This document shows positions 35,009 to 43,324 of a DNA stretch of 64,000 bases, piece after piece. The position numbers were made by a program, and so were the translations under genes. The stretch covers positions 1 to 64,000 of the forward strand of contig JAVBMJ010000041.1 in the NCBI GenBank assembly GCA_031552535.1, given 5' to 3'. This DNA comes from JAVBMJ01 sp031552535 (GTDB taxonomy: Bacteria; Bacteroidota; Bacteroidia; Bacteroidales; Rikenellaceae). The notes below the pieces were generated by a model that was not told the DNA's origin, ran no database searches, and was given only the letters and a program-made list of their open reading frames with translations. Numbering within the stretch: the first letter of the stretch is position 1; the number at the start of each line of letters is the position of its first letter.

Positions 35009-35175
35009 TTAGAAGCTGTTTGGATTTGTTAACGAGATTATTTTATATCGTTTTGCCGATGATTTCTCGCGGTGGGATGAGGCGAATAGCGGCCCCTATT
35101 TAACGAATCACACCGCGGGAAAGCGCGGAAAAGAGAATAAAAGAACGAAATTAATAAATTCAAAACAGCTTCTAA
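35009..35175. mobile_element. MITE-like inverted-repeat element ending at the Gdx start codon
   Basis: Perfect 13-base termini, TTAGAAGCTGTTT at 35009-35021 and its reverse complement at 35163-35175, bound 167 bases. The arms continue imperfectly inward. A second inverted pair (CGCGGTG-x-GAT near 35070 and ATC-x-CACCGCG near 35120) sits inside. No coding frame is present. The start codon of the SMR exporter gene is at 35177, so the whole immediate leader of that gene is element sequence. I cannot find a target duplication. Confidence 0.65.
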
Positions 35176-35176
35176 C

Positions 35177-35494
35177 ATGAGTTGGTTGCTTCTGTTCCTG
35201 GCGGGGATCTTTGAGATAGGCTGGCCACTGGGGTTTAAACTGGCTTCCGGCAAGCGGCCCGTATTATTATACCTGGCACTCGCCATCGTATCTATGGGCC
35301 TGAGCGGGTGGCTGTTGTATCTGGCCCAGCGCTCGATTCCCATAGGTACGGCTTATGCCGTCTGGACGGGTATAGGTGCGGTGGGGACACTGGTTATCGG
35401 GATAGTATTTTTCGGGGACTCTGCAAGCCTGTGGAGGCTGGCGTCGGCGTTTCTGATCATAGTTGGTATCGTGGGGCTCAAACTCGCCGCCTGA
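35177..35494 (+). CDS. sugE: Small multidrug resistance family guanidinium exporter (Gdx/SugE)
   Basis: A 105-residue four-helix SMR protein. Glu13 in GIFEIGW is the essential transport residue. The PIGTAYAVWTGIGAVG segment and the GIVGLKLA ending match SugE/Gdx rather than EmrE. Members of this subtype export guanidinium in exchange for protons and give some resistance to small quaternary ammonium compounds. It begins two bases after the right end of an inverted-repeat element, and I see no guanidine riboswitch in the leader. Confidence 0.9.
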   Translation: MSWLLLFLAGIFEIGWPLGFKLASGKRPVLLYLALAIVSMGLSGWLLYLAQRSIPIGTAYAVWTGIGAVGTLVIGIVFFGDSASLWRLASAFLIIVGIVGLKLAA

Positions 35495-35517
35495 GGCCGG
35501 AGGCAAATAACGCAAAA

Positions 35518-35550
35518 TTTGGCAATAGACAGATAATATTGCTAATTTTG
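35518..35550 (+). promoter_or_regulatory. gpsA-pgi promoter
   Basis: TTTG at 35518-35521, a 21-base spacer and TAATTTTG at 35543-35550 match both Bacteroidetes consensus boxes. The start codon at 35571 is 20 bases downstream. Confidence 0.75.
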
Positions 35551-35570
35551 TGTTCTAAACAATTTTTCGA

Positions 35571-36578
35571 ATGGGATATACGATAGGGAAAGACGCACGG
35601 TGTGCGGTGATAGGCCATGGCAGTTGGGCCACGGCGCTGGTAAAGATATTGCTGGAAAACAAGCCGCAGGTGGCGTGGTATGTACGCAATCTCGAAGCTC
35701 TTTCGCATATAGCCACCCACGGTACCAATCCGAAGTACCTGAGGGATGTGCACTTCGATGTGTCGAAACTGTCGCTTACCGACGATATAAACGAGGCCGT
35801 AAGGGATGCCGATGTGGTCGTGCTCGCCGTGCCATCGGCGTTTTTGAAATCGGCGCTGTCGTCATTGACGTTGCCTTTGGAGGATAAATATGTGGTTTCT
35901 GCGATCAAAGGTATCGTTCCGGACGACTATGTGACGGTGGCGGAATATATCAACGCCCGCTATGGGGTCCCGATGACGCAGGTAGGCATTGTCGCAGGGC
36001 CGTGCCACGCCGAGGAGGTGGCTCTGGAGCGGTTGTCGTATCTGACAATGGTCGGGGGAAGTGCAGAGAATGCCGCGACGCTCGGCGACATGTTCCGCAC
36101 GGATTATATCAAAGTATCGTGCTCGACCGACGTGCTGGGCACGGAATATGCATCGGTATTGAAGAATATCTATGCCATAGCCGTGGGAATAGCTACCGGG
36201 TTGGGCTATGGCGACAACTTCATGGCGGTGCTCATCTCCAATTCGGCGATGGAGATGGACCGTTTCCTGGGGCAGGCCTTTCCCGGGGAGCGCAACACCG
36301 ATGCGTCGGCATACCTGGGAGATTTGCTCGTCACGTCGTACTCGCAGTTCAGCCGCAACCGCACATTCGGGGTCATGGTGGGTAAGGGGTACAGCGTAAA
36401 GTCTATACAGGCCGAGATGAACATGGTGGCCGAAGGATATTACGCCAGCGAGTGTATACGCGGTGTTAAAACGATACATGATATCGACATGCCTATTGCC
36501 GAGGCTGTACACCGCATACTTTATGACGGGGCGCCGGCAGCCGAAATTATCAGGGAATTGACTTATAAATTGATATGA
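35571..36578 (+). CDS. gpsA: Glycerol-3-phosphate dehydrogenase (NAD(P)+)
   Basis: A 335-residue enzyme that reduces dihydroxyacetone phosphate to sn-glycerol 3-phosphate for phospholipid synthesis. The nucleotide-binding loop GHGSWATALVK (G-x-G-x-x-A) is at about residues 15-25. VVLAVPSAFL, the SAIKGI segment, GPCHAEEVA and the KNIYAIAVGIATGLGYGDN block, with the catalytic Lys, follow. Pgi begins one base after the gpsA stop codon, so the two form an operon from the promoter at 35518. Confidence 0.95.
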   Translation: MGYTIGKDARCAVIGHGSWATALVKILLENKPQVAWYVRNLEALSHIATHGTNPKYLRDVHFDVSKLSLTDDINEAVRDADVVVLAVPSAFLKSALSSLTLPLEDKYVVSAIKGIVPDDYVTVAEYINARYGVPMTQVGIVAGPCHAEEVALERLSYLTMVGGSAENAATLGDMFRTDYIKVSCSTDVLGTEYASVLKNIYAIAVGIATGLGYGDNFMAVLISNSAMEMDRFLGQAFPGERNTDASAYLGDLLVTSYSQFSRNRTFGVMVGKGYSVKSIQAEMNMVAEGYYASECIRGVKTIHDIDMPIAEAVHRILYDGAPAAEIIRELTYKLI

Positions 36579-36579
36579 C

Positions 36580-37914
36580 ATGCTGAAATTTGAAACCAAA
36601 ATGGCGGAGCGGTTCGTTTCGCGTGCCGAAATGGAAGCTCTTTATGCGTCGGCCGACAACGCCAATGCGCTGTTACACAACGGACAGGGAGCAGGCAACG
36701 ACTTTCTGGGATGGGTAGGCCTGCCCGGGTCGATCACCACAGAGGAACTCCGCCGGATAGGTAATGTCGCCGGCGGGTTGCGGTCGAAGGCCGAAGTAAT
36801 TATCGTGATCGGAATCGGCGGATCGTACCTCGGGGCTAAAGCGGTGCTTGAAGCGATGGGCGACAGTTTCGCGTCCTTGCGTCGCGACGGGGGCCCGGTG
36901 GTGGTTTTTGCGGGGGAGAATCTCAGCGAGGACTACACATGGCAGCTGCTCAATGCCGTTGAAAGGCGTTCGGTTGCTGCGATAGTTATTTCGAAGTCGG
37001 GAACAACGACCGAACCTGCGGTAGCTTTCAGATTGATCAAGAATATGTTGGAGCGCCGCTACGGGAAAGCCGAGGCCGCCACACGTATCGTAGCGGTCAC
37101 AGATAAGGCGAGAGGGGCGCTCAAGCAAGTGGCGACGGAGGAGGGTTACGAAACGTTTGTTATCCCCGACGATGTGGGCGGACGGTTCTCTGTGCTTACC
37201 CCGGTGGGATTGCTGCCGTTGGCGGCGGCTGGTGTCGATATAGAGGCGCTGGTACGCGGAGCGCAGGATATGGAGCGTGCCACGTCAACGGGTGTGCCTG
37301 CGGCGGAAAACCCTGCCGCACGTTATGCCATAGTACGCAATATTCTGTACGGCAACGGATTCAAAATAGAAATACTCGCCAGTTACGAGCCCCGTCTGCA
37401 ATACGTCGCCGAGTGGTGGAAACAGCTTTACGGCGAAAGCGAAGGCAAAGAGGGGAAGGGGATATTTCCTGCCAGCGTTACATTGACAGCCGACCTTCAC
37501 TCGATGGGCCAGTATATTCAGGACGGTGAGCGTATGCTGTTTGAGACGGTGCTCAGCGTCGAAAATCCCGACCACGAGGTTCGTATCGAAGCCGATGCGG
37601 ATAACCTCGACGGCTTGAATTTTCTTGCAGGCAAACGGCTCAGCGAAGTTAACCGCATGGCAGAATTGGGGACTATGCTTGCGCACGTCGACGGGGGAGT
37701 GCCTAACCTCGGCATATCTATCGAACGTGTAGACGCTTACAACGTAGGAGCATTGCTGTACTTCTTCGAGAAGGCATGCGGCATAAGCGGCTACATGCTT
37801 GGGGTCAATCCCTTCGACCAACCGGGAGTGGAGGCGTATAAGAAAAATATGTTCGCCCTGCTGGGTAAGCCCGGGTACGAAAAAGAGGGCGAGACGTTGC
37901 GCGCAAAATTATAG
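36580..37914 (+). CDS. pgi: Glucose-6-phosphate isomerase
   Basis: A 444-residue phosphoglucose isomerase of the shorter bacterial type. IGIGGSYLGAKAVLEA, VISKSGTTTEPAVAFRLI, the GGRFSVLTPVGLLPLA signature and the C-terminal NPFDQPGVEAYKKNMFALLG are all conserved. It interconverts glucose 6-phosphate and fructose 6-phosphate in glycolysis. It is cotranscribed with gpsA. A hairpin of the dispersed repeat family lies 41 bases after the stop codon and may serve as its terminator. Confidence 0.96.
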   Translation: MLKFETKMAERFVSRAEMEALYASADNANALLHNGQGAGNDFLGWVGLPGSITTEELRRIGNVAGGLRSKAEVIIVIGIGGSYLGAKAVLEAMGDSFASLRRDGGPVVVFAGENLSEDYTWQLLNAVERRSVAAIVISKSGTTTEPAVAFRLIKNMLERRYGKAEAATRIVAVTDKARGALKQVATEEGYETFVIPDDVGGRFSVLTPVGLLPLAAAGVDIEALVRGAQDMERATSTGVPAAENPAARYAIVRNILYGNGFKIEILASYEPRLQYVAEWWKQLYGESEGKEGKGIFPASVTLTADLHSMGQYIQDGERMLFETVLSVENPDHEVRIEADADNLDGLNFLAGKRLSEVNRMAELGTMLAHVDGGVPNLGISIERVDAYNVGALLYFFEKACGISGYMLGVNPFDQPGVEAYKKNMFALLGKPGYEKEGETLRAKL

Positions 37915-37954
37915 GTACGGGTCTGTTGCGGCAGGAGTGATGATGGTATCACTC

Positions 37955-38008
37955 AGAGTCTGTCTAAGAAACTGTTTAATTTTTCTACAGGAAAATTAGA
38001 CGGACTCT
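37955..38008. repeat. Dispersed hairpin repeat (most complete copy)
   Basis: AGAGTCTGTCTAA at the left (37955-37967) pairs with TTAGACGGACTCT (37996-38008) with one G-T mismatch. An inner pair (AATTTTTC and GAAAATT) continues the stem. The unit also holds AGAAACTGTTTAA. Partial or reversed copies are seen at 31692-31735, 43262-43309 and around 38641, 42593, 43880 and 51815-51857, nearly all just after genes. Confidence 0.6.
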
Positions 38009-38081
38009 CAGCGTTACAACCCCAGGTATGGCGTTTTTATGGAACAACAGTCCTGACAGGGGATATGGACAATAGATATAA

Positions 38082-38576
38082 ATGAATGATAAGAAAATAA
38101 ATATGACAGCTAAATTGAAGTTGGCGCTTGTGGCGCACGACCATATGAAACGCGATCTGGCCGAGTGGGTGGATTGGAATTGGGAGATATTATTGAGGCA
38201 TCACCTGGTGTGTACGGGGACTACCGGCAAAATGGTGACGCAGACCCTTATGGAGCGTCATGGGTTGCAACATTCGTCGGCTTCGTTCGATATAACGCTA
38301 TTGAAATCGGGGCCGCTGGGTGGCGACCAGCAGTTGGGGTCGATGATCGCCGAGGGCGGGATAAGCGCACTTATATTTTTCTGGGATCCGATGCAGGCAC
38401 AACCTCACGACGTCGATGTGAAGGCTTTGCTGCGTCTTGCCACTCTTTATAATGTTCCTACGGCGATCAACCGCTCGACAGCCGATTTTCTGATTTCGTC
38501 ACCGCTTTTTGTAGGGGACTATATTCCGGTGGTCAAGGATTATCGGGGGTACGTGGAACGGACGCTTGATGAGTGA
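38082..38576 (+). CDS. mgsA: Methylglyoxal synthase
   Basis: A 164-residue enzyme that converts dihydroxyacetone phosphate to methylglyoxal, a bypass of lower glycolysis used under phosphate limitation. ALVAHDHMKRDLAEW, the TGTTG phosphate loop, LKSGPLGGDQQLGSMIAEG and FFWDPMQAQPHDVDVKALLR are the conserved blocks. Two starts are possible, ATG 38082 and ATG 38103; the second gives MTAKLKLALVAHD, the more usual length. Confidence 0.95.
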   Translation: MNDKKINMTAKLKLALVAHDHMKRDLAEWVDWNWEILLRHHLVCTGTTGKMVTQTLMERHGLQHSSASFDITLLKSGPLGGDQQLGSMIAEGGISALIFFWDPMQAQPHDVDVKALLRLATLYNVPTAINRSTADFLISSPLFVGDYIPVVKDYRGYVERTLDE

Positions 38577-39067
38577 CCTGCAGCTACGACCTTGTGTGAA
38601 ATCAGAGTATGCACCATCAACCCGGCAAGTTAAACAGGACTAAGAAACTTGTCTAAATTTCCAAAGAAGGTAATGTGTCCAAAATAGTTTGATGAAATAC
38701 GCTTCATCAAACTATACCACTAGTGTCCACTAAAAATTTTGCGCCGTAAAATAGTTGGTTGAAAAATAAGTCAATATGGCCTACACGACCGTGTAGGGCA
38801 GGTTGCCTCTCTAAATAATCCAATTCGAATCATAAAAACAATTTCAAATCCGTTTACTCAAAAATGGCGTGCAATTCACTGTATATTAATATATTACCTG
38901 AGAATCCCCGAGTTTTTAGTGGACACTAATGTTTAGGCGTATAATATTAATAACGAAGGAGCGGTCCCGATAGCCCCCCGATCTACCGGTCAGGAAAGAA
39001 GCTTACATGATATGCGTAAAATTCTTCCTTGACGATCCAATGAATTACCAAATCCGGATTATAATAT
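38577..39067. other. Non-coding stretch with hairpin and MITE-like element
   Basis: No gene is supported. It holds a partial hairpin-repeat copy near 38641, a perfect 13-base stem (38684-38696 with 38703-38715, 6-base loop), and the inverted-repeat element at 38721-38928. On the minus strand the 13-base stem is followed by TTTT, so it could stop transcription coming from the right. Confidence 0.5.
38721..38928. mobile_element. MITE-like element with 16-base terminal inverted repeats
   Basis: TAGTGTCCACTAAAAA at 38721-38736 and its perfect reverse complement at 38913-38928 bound 208 bases without a coding frame. The right end matches the end at 121-136 of the window, and the internal AAATCCGTT block has the same 59-base spacing to the terminus in both copies. 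It is most likely a non-autonomous derivative of an insertion sequence. No clear target duplication is visible. Confidence 0.65.
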
Positions 39068-40639
39068 ATGAAATATAGTTTAAAATATAATTCGTATGTT
39101 AAGCATATTACGATTATTGCAGTCGTTGTTGCTGCCGTTTTCGCCTATACGTTCAACCCGAAACTCGATCTGGGCGGGGATAACTGCAATTATTATATGT
39201 ATGCCACCTCGCTGGCCAGTGGTGAAGGCTACAGAGATCCTGGCACCCCCGGTCATCCCGCCGTCAACAGTTTCCCTCCGGGATACCCGTTACTGATGGC
39301 CCCTCTGAGGGCCGTCACGCCTGATATTATACCACAGAAAATACTTAACGGTGCGTTTTTGCTCGCCGCCACTATTGTATTGTATCTTTTTCTCAGGCGA
39401 ACGCTACCCAATCCCGCATTGGCGCTTACGGCGGCGCTGGCGGCAGCGTTGAATTACCGCGTGTTGCAATTCGCTTCGATTATGATGAGCGAGACCTCGT
39501 TCCTGTTGTTTTCGGCGCTTACGCTCTACATGCTGTACCTGTTCGACAAACGGGACGACCAAATTAAATGGTGGCGTAATCCCTGGTTCTACCTGATGAT
39601 CCTGTTTGCCGGTTACGCCTATATGATCCGCACCCAGGGCGTCACCCTCGCCGTGGCGGTCATCGTTTGGCTGCTCACCACGCGCAAATGGTGGCAATCG
39701 GCAGGATTCCTGTGCGGATTTTTGCTTACCACACTTCCCTGGGCGATCCGAAACCACATGGCCGGATTGGGCGGCAGCCGTTACCTCGGTCAGATATTAG
39801 CCGTAAACACATGGCGGCCGGAAGAGGGACTGATTTCATTCCCGGAACTGGTGGAGCGAGGATTTACGACACTCAAAATGCTGGTGACAAAAGCAATCCC
39901 GAATACGGCAATTCCATATTTCCGGGTTGATTACAATGCGCCGGCGACTTTCGGGGAGTGGGTATGCGCACTGGTCCTGCTGGGGTTGATCGCGGCGGGT
40001 TTCTGGTATATGAGGCGCTATTTCTGGTTTTTTATCGCCTATTTGATCGTTACGTTGGGTATAATCTGTTTGTGGAGCGCCCCGAGCGAGAACAGGTATA
40101 TCGTCACCCTCGTCCCGATGCTCGACATCGCGATTATAGTGAGTGTGTACTATTTGTTGCATACTTTCGCTTCGAGGATATTGAGTGTCAAAAATATTTT
40201 CCATCCATTATTATTTCTTATACCTGTGGTTTTAGCAGGGGGCGGTGAATTGAAGCGTTTGCATGCCGAGGCCCGGGAGAAGACGACTCCCAATTACGTT
40301 AATTTCTACGCTATCGCTTCTTATGCCCGCGAACACCTGCCAAAAGAGAGCGTTGTCTGTAGCCGCAAGCCCACACTGTTCTTCATGTATTCCCAGGGCT
40401 ATGTGTGTAATTATACCTACACGCTGGATGATGCGCAGCTGATCGGGGACCTGATAAAATCCAAGGTGGATTATGTAGTACTGGAGCAATTGGAATACTC
40501 CTCCACGGCGCGCTACCTCTACCCGGCAATAGCGAAAAACTTCGAATTGTTTCCTGTCGTATTCGCGTTAAAGAACCCGGACACCTACCTGTTGAAATTC
40601 GAACGTGACGCGGCTGTGGCGAAATTCGGCAAGCCATGA
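39068..40639 (+). CDS. Membrane glycosyltransferase, GT39/ArnT-like (GT-C fold)
   Basis: A 523-residue polytopic protein with about 11-12 membrane segments and a soluble C-terminal part (about 400-523). The first periplasmic loop carries LDLGGDNCNYYMYATSLASGEGYRD, with the Asp residues expected in GT-C enzymes, then a PPGYPLLMAPLRAV block typical of the PMT/ArnT/GT39 group. Such enzymes use a polyprenyl-phosphate sugar on the outer face of the inner membrane. The stop codon overlaps the GtrA gene start by four bases (ATGA). The acceptor is unknown. Confidence 0.8.
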   Translation: MKYSLKYNSYVKHITIIAVVVAAVFAYTFNPKLDLGGDNCNYYMYATSLASGEGYRDPGTPGHPAVNSFPPGYPLLMAPLRAVTPDIIPQKILNGAFLLAATIVLYLFLRRTLPNPALALTAALAAALNYRVLQFASIMMSETSFLLFSALTLYMLYLFDKRDDQIKWWRNPWFYLMILFAGYAYMIRTQGVTLAVAVIVWLLTTRKWWQSAGFLCGFLLTTLPWAIRNHMAGLGGSRYLGQILAVNTWRPEEGLISFPELVERGFTTLKMLVTKAIPNTAIPYFRVDYNAPATFGEWVCALVLLGLIAAGFWYMRRYFWFFIAYLIVTLGIICLWSAPSENRYIVTLVPMLDIAIIVSVYYLLHTFASRILSVKNIFHPLLFLIPVVLAGGGELKRLHAEAREKTTPNYVNFYAIASYAREHLPKESVVCSRKPTLFFMYSQGYVCNYTYTLDDAQLIGDLIKSKVDYVVLEQLEYSSTARYLYPAIAKNFELFPVVFALKNPDTYLLKFERDAAVAKFGKP

Positions 40640-41064
40640 CCGATAAGTGGCTTTACAGGCAGACCGACAACGGCTGGATTCAGCTATTCCGCTATTTTTT
40701 CGTCGGCGGGGTGGCGTTCGCCGTGGATTTCGGGCTGCTCTGGCTTTTGACGGAATGGTGCGGCCTGCATTATATGCTTTCGGCGACATTATCCTTCATC
40801 GCGGGCCTTGCGGTGAACTACACGATAAGCGTCCTGTGGATTTTCGGGAAGCACACGCTGCGCAACCGTATCGCGGAATTTATCATTTACGGGATCATCG
40901 GGGTGGTCGGATTGGGACTGAATGCAGCGATCATCTGGCTGTTGACCGAATCGTTGAACGTACATTACTTATTTTCAAAAATCTTTTCTGCGGCCATAGT
41001 ATTCGTATGGAATTTCACCGCACGCAGGTATTTACTTTTCAGAAATGGGAAAAACGACAGATAA
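40636..41064 (+). CDS. GtrA family membrane protein
   Basis: A 142-residue protein with four membrane segments. The FRYFFVGGVAFAVDFGLLWLL start and the C-terminal IVFVWNFTARRYLLF are GtrA hallmarks. GtrA proteins are thought to help move polyprenyl-phosphate-linked sugars across the inner membrane. It is coupled by overlap to the GT39-like gene upstream and to the FAD oxidoreductase gene downstream (20 bases). Confidence 0.88.
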   Translation: MTDKWLYRQTDNGWIQLFRYFFVGGVAFAVDFGLLWLLTEWCGLHYMLSATLSFIAGLAVNYTISVLWIFGKHTLRNRIAEFIIYGIIGVVGLGLNAAIIWLLTESLNVHYLFSKIFSAAIVFVWNFTARRYLLFRNGKNDR

Positions 41065-42580
41065 AAAGACCGCGATTATCATCGGTGCGGGGCCGGCAGG
41101 CTTAACCGCCGCCTATGAGCTGCTCACGCGCAGCGATATCAAACCTATTGTGATCGAGCGGGAAGACCTCGTGGGCGGTATCGCGCGTACCGTCAATCAC
41201 AACGGCAACCGCATAGACCTGGGTGGCCACCGTTATTTTTCCAAGTCGGACCGGGTGATGGATTGGTGGCGCAAGATGATGCCTGTTGAGGGCGAAGGCG
41301 CGGATTCCGCCGGATGCGGGGACAACGTGCTGCTGACCCGCAACCGGATGTCGAGGATCTACTTCCTGCGCCGCTTCTTCGTGTACCCGATCAGCCTTTC
41401 CGTGCAGACGATCCGCAACCTCGGTTTTGCGCGGATGATCAGGATCGGGTTCAGCTATATGCGCGTGAAATTTTTCCCGATCCGCGAGGAGCGTTCGCTT
41501 GAGGATTTTTATATCAACCGGTTCGGAAGGGAGCTGTATAAGACTTTCTTCAAGGATTACACCCATAAACTATGGGGCGTGGAATGCTCTGCGATCAGTC
41601 CGGACTGGGGCAGTCAACGGGTTAAAGGAATATCCATCACCACGGCCCTCAAGCACATGATACGTCAGGCGATCGGCCGCAAACAGACGGATATCGGCCA
41701 GAAAGATACCGAAACTTCGCTGATCGACAGATTCCTTTATCCCAAATTGGGGGCCGGCCAGATGTGGGAATGTACGGCCGCCAGAATCGAGGCGATGGGC
41801 GGGGAAATCCGTCTTGGTAGCCGGGTCGTGGCCCTGCACGTCGAAGGATCGCGGATCACAGGAGTCACCGTAAGGGATGCCGGGGGACGCGAGTGCCTCG
41901 TGGAAGGGGATTATTGCATTTCGACGATGCCCGTCCGGGAACTGCTGGAGTCGATCCGCTGCGACGTTCCCGAAGAGGTTAAGCGCGTGGCGTCGGGGCT
42001 CGTATACCGCGATTTTATGACGGCGGCAATGCTTCTGCGGCGTATGAAAGTCACCTCCCCGGATGGCAGGTTGTTCCCCCCGGACACATGGATCTATATC
42101 CAGGAAGGCGATGTCAATGTCGGTCGCATCCAGATCTTCAACAACTGGAGTCCGTATATGGTGCATGAGCCGGGTACGGTCTGGATCGGGACGGAATATT
42201 TCGTCAATGAAGGCGACGAATTCTGGACGATGGATGACCAAGATTTCATTGCATTGGCGGTACGCGAGCTGGAACAGATAGGGTTGATCGACAAGGCCGA
42301 CCTGCTCGATGCCAAAGTGGTGAGGCTCGAAAAAGCATACCCGGCATATTTCGGCAGTTATCCCGGCTTCAGCCATATACGCGATTGGACGGACAATTTC
42401 GAGAATCTTTTCCTCGCCGGCCGCAACGGTATGCACCGCTACAATAATCTCGACCACTCCATGCTTACAGGGATGGCCGCCGTGGAAAATATACTCTCCG
42501 GTGTAACAGATAAAAACAATATCTGGGAAATCAATTCGGAACAGGAGTATCTCGAAAGCAAATATGTCGAGGGCAGTTAA
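41045..42580 (+). CDS. FAD-dependent oxidoreductase, UDP-galactopyranose mutase/protoporphyrinogen oxidase-like
   Basis: A 511-residue flavoprotein. The FAD motif IIIGAGPAGLTAAYELL is at residues 11-27 and ends in the Glu of VIERED; the GGIARTVNHNGNRIDLGGHRYF block follows. The C-terminal FAD motif is near LFLAGRNGMHRYNNLDHSMLTG. It belongs to the NAD(P)-binding Rossmann/amine oxidase-like group often found beside glycosyltransferases. A role in changing a polyprenyl-linked or nucleotide sugar is a guess from its neighbours. It is the last gene of the three-gene operon. Confidence 0.8.
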   Translation: MGKTTDKKTAIIIGAGPAGLTAAYELLTRSDIKPIVIEREDLVGGIARTVNHNGNRIDLGGHRYFSKSDRVMDWWRKMMPVEGEGADSAGCGDNVLLTRNRMSRIYFLRRFFVYPISLSVQTIRNLGFARMIRIGFSYMRVKFFPIREERSLEDFYINRFGRELYKTFFKDYTHKLWGVECSAISPDWGSQRVKGISITTALKHMIRQAIGRKQTDIGQKDTETSLIDRFLYPKLGAGQMWECTAARIEAMGGEIRLGSRVVALHVEGSRITGVTVRDAGGRECLVEGDYCISTMPVRELLESIRCDVPEEVKRVASGLVYRDFMTAAMLLRRMKVTSPDGRLFPPDTWIYIQEGDVNVGRIQIFNNWSPYMVHEPGTVWIGTEYFVNEGDEFWTMDDQDFIALAVRELEQIGLIDKADLLDAKVVRLEKAYPAYFGSYPGFSHIRDWTDNFENLFLAGRNGMHRYNNLDHSMLTGMAAVENILSGVTDKNNIWEINSEQEYLESKYVEGS

Positions 42581-42840
42581 GACGTTGTTTCTAAGAGTCT
42601 GCCTAAAAATATGGTGAAAGCCGTTAGGCAAGACGAAAACTTGTTTTCAGGCTTGCCCGAGGCGCATCCCATTATTATGCAAACTATTTGTCGTTTCTTT
42701 TTGGTCTTTTTTCGACGAAAATTACGTTACATAGTAACCTATACTACTCTATTTTCACCTAAAATAGCCCTGAAAATAATTCGCTATTTCTGAACCTAAT
42801 ATAATAAGAATTAAAAAAACCGCTGATTATCAGCGGCTAA
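42581..42840. other. AT-rich spacer without a gene
   Basis: A partial copy of the hairpin repeat (AAGAGTCTGCCTAAAAAT) starts near 42592, 12 bases after the oxidoreductase stop. A palindrome GTTACATAGTAAC lies at 42728-42740. A 60-codon frame (42611-42793) has no resemblance to any family and is not called. Confidence 0.4.
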
Positions 42841-42844
42841 TCTG

Positions 42845-42915
42845 TTGACCCACAAGGATTCGAACCTTGAACGACAGAACCAAAATCTGCTGTGTTACCA
42901 TTACACCATGGGTCA
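42845..42915 (-). tRNA. tRNA-Gln (anticodon TTG)
   Basis: The minus strand from 42915 to 42845 folds as a tRNA. The acceptor stem is TGACCCA with TGGGTCA plus discriminator A, the anticodon loop is TTTTGGT with TTG at its centre, and the T arm reads GGTTCGAATCC. CCA is not encoded. The TTG anticodon reads CAA (and CAG by wobble), giving glutamine. Confidence 0.95.
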
Positions 42916-42936
42916 ATCCGGAATATTAAAGCGGTG

Positions 42937-42966
42937 CAAAGATAAAGTTTTTTTCTCTGATTCAAA
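42937..42966 (-). promoter_or_regulatory. tRNA-Gln promoter
   Basis: On the minus strand TATCTTTG (42944-42937) matches TAnnTTTG and TTTG (42966-42963) lies 18 bases upstream, just short of the usual 19-21. Transcription would begin about 15 bases before the tRNA. Confidence 0.6.
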
Positions 42967-43324
42967 AAGAGAGAACAAAATAATCGGGTAGGGTTGTTGC
43001 ATATTTTGCCTGGAGCGAACAGTTTCTAAATAAAACGATAGTATCCGAAACCTGGTTCAACGAATACCGGTGTTTGCATTTGTCTTTGATTATTCATAAA
43101 ATTGTGCAACACTGGTTCTCGGTCGGATTATTCGGATAATTCTTTTGCGGGTCCCGGAGATAGCTATGAAGAAACGTTGGTAGTTAATTAAAGGGGTCTA
43201 ATGTTATAGCATAACAATGCCCTGCTTATCGGCCGGTCAACAGGATATTATTTGTGGCATTCTCTAAGAAACTGTTTAAATTTCCCATAGGAAATCAGAC
43301 AGACCCTCAAACCCGAAGTTTGGC
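42967..43324. other. Non-coding spacer with a hairpin-repeat copy
   Basis: No gene is supported. Bases 43262-43309 are a truncated copy of the hairpin repeat family (TAAGAAACTGTTTAAATTTCC..., ending in AGACAGACCCTC). Nothing else is recognised. Confidence 0.45.

Noticed and set aside
35009..35175. CRISPR-like or attenuator reading of the inverted repeats
   Set aside because: There is one inverted pair, not regularly spaced direct repeats, and no leader peptide is visible.
34956..35176. Guanidine riboswitch ahead of the Gdx/SugE gene
   Set aside because: I looked for the paired ACGR loops and the ykkC-type core and found neither; the leader is an inverted-repeat element instead.
42611..42793. 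60-codon frame after the FAD oxidoreductase gene
   Set aside because: AT-rich tail, begins at the hairpin-repeat remnant, no similarity to a known small protein.
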